Shown here: positions 1 through 64,000 of the stretch, piece after piece | How the letters are laid out: the number at the start of each line of letters is the position of its first letter | Position numbering within the stretch: the first letter of the stretch is position 1 | Assembly: GCA_034440615.1 (NCBI GenBank) | Contig: JAOTOM010004671.1 | Location: 1 to 64,000 of the forward strand | Direction: 5' to 3' | From: Ashinkailepas kermadecensis | Lineage: Eukaryota > Arthropoda > Thecostraca > Neolepadidae | DNA length: 64,000 nucleotides | Made by a program: the position numbers and the translations under genes | The notes under the pieces: generated by a model | Seen by the model: the letters and a program-made list of their open reading frames with translations, nothing else | The model's database searches: none | Told to the model about the DNA's origin: nothing

Positions 1-62870
<62,870 letters not shown>

Positions 62871-62873
62871 CTG

Positions 62874-64000
62874 AGGGAACACCAGGTCACGTCACGTCCA
62901 GCCATCGCCTCGCCGCACGGCAACACTGCACGCGCTGGTATATTAGGCGAGGTCACGTCTCCACAGCCCGACTGAGGACACTGGACCCCTCCCCACCTGC
63001 TCGACCATCCCGACCTTCCCGACCTTCCGTTAGGCACGTCAAGAAGCGTGCTAGGCTTGTCAGGTCAGGTCAGGTCCAGTCCAGTGGTGCCAGGTTGGAC
63101 AACAACGAAAACCCTGTCTGTGATGTGGGCATGTTGACAATGTGGACAAGCTGGTAGGTCGGTTAAGGTCAGGTTAGGTCGGTTCCACTGACCACAGCCA
63201 TAAAGCACAAATACTATAAACTAATATACCCTTGATCGACCTGGCACCTATTCGAGCAGATGATTGGTGAAGGAAGGCGAGCTCGTCGCCGGTATTGATA
63301 CAGGGAGCAGCCGCATCTCAACACACGATGTTTGCTCGGACTCCCACCTCTCCGGCTGTACACATTGAATAAAGACAGCTCACAAACAACACAACAAGCC
63401 TTGTTAAACTGGCTGTTTGATCTAGCAATGCGCAGAACTTGGAAACATCTCCAGGGAGGAATGTTTTGTACATGGAAACATTTGACGGCAGAGCTATGAT
63501 GCCGAGGCCAACAGTTAGCTGACACACAGCTTGAACTATCTACAACTATCTACAACTATCTACAACCACCGTGCTGCACTCCGAGCTGTAGATACAGCCG
63601 CACATTCAGATCAGATACATATTCAGATGCACTCGGCATTCAGATTTGTCGAGACAACCACAAAGGCAGGCACTGAATTATTTCAGGGTGAAAAGCCGTA
63701 TCCGAAGTCCGATCATGCTAATCTCGCAATAGAGTTTGCACTCAGGTTGTTCTCTTCGAAGAATTGTCGTATTTACCTCAGATGTGAATCATGTAACGAC
63801 AAGCTCAACGGAAGGTCGGACAGTTGGAACAGGTCGGGCAGGTCGGGCATATTTTGGTGCAAACAAACTAGATCCGTCTATGATGCACGACAAACGTGTA
63901 CATGCTACGGCTCAATCTTGTAGTGAGCTGGGCAATAGCAAGAAAACGTCACGTGTCGCCTCTGTTGAATAGCTACAGGCAACGTCCGGTGACACTTCAA
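62874..64000. other. Intron at the 5' side of the gene, no further exon seen
   Basis: The next upstream HOOK-domain exon is not recognisable here, so it should lie beyond 64000. Holds ggtcaggtcagg runs (63060-63080, 63165-63182) and three copies of aactatctac (63534-63563). Confidence 0.5.

Noticed and set aside
63000..64000. An additional upstream HOOK-domain exon
   Set aside because: Searched on minus for the conserved N-terminal HOOK motifs; nothing recognisable.

Overview
This is eukaryotic (metazoan) DNA. The evidence is one gene broken into many short GT-AG exons, introns of up to 11.6 kb, tRNA-derived SINEs with target-site duplications, decayed non-LTR retrotransposons, and a very large load of minisatellites. 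The conserved protein and the transposon types fit an invertebrate, plausibly an arthropod, but nothing here fixes the taxon.

The only cellular gene I can support lies on the minus strand and spans almost the whole window. It is a CCDC88 family (girdin/Daple) homologue. Fifteen exons can be read, from 62870 down to 1. Their reading phases join without a break at all 14 junctions and give about 752 codons: the end of the N-terminal HOOK domain (62664-62870), then a long coiled coil. The first exons (start codon, most of the HOOK domain) lie beyond 64000. The C-terminal exons lie below base 1. Only about 2.26 kb of 64 kb is coding.

Layout: 1-18.9 kb holds eleven exons with introns of about 0.7-4.4 kb. 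18.9-62.7 kb holds four further exons (29.2, 40.9, 52.7 and 62.7 kb) separated by four introns of 10-12 kb. These introns are filled with minisatellites (units of 19 to 101 bp), the densest run being 42.4-47.5 kb. They also hold simple repeats, seven clear copies of one tRNA-derived SINE (SINE-A) with visible target-site duplications, members of at least three other SINE types, and four LINE remnants (20.8, 30.3-30.9, 41.4-42.0, 56.6-58.9 kb). The largest repeat-poor stretch is 47.5-52.3 kb.

Two patterns stand out. First, several minisatellites start on an exon edge and carry copies of that exon's splice site (exons at 62.7, 52.7, 29.2, 18.8 and 12.9 kb). In two cases (29.2 and 12.9 kb) the copied donor would lengthen the exon by exactly 51 or 48 nt, in frame and without a stop. 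Second, SINEs with different tRNA-like heads share one related body segment of about 50-75 bp, like a conserved SINE core domain. Many long open frames in the arrays are by-products of repeats and were not called as genes.
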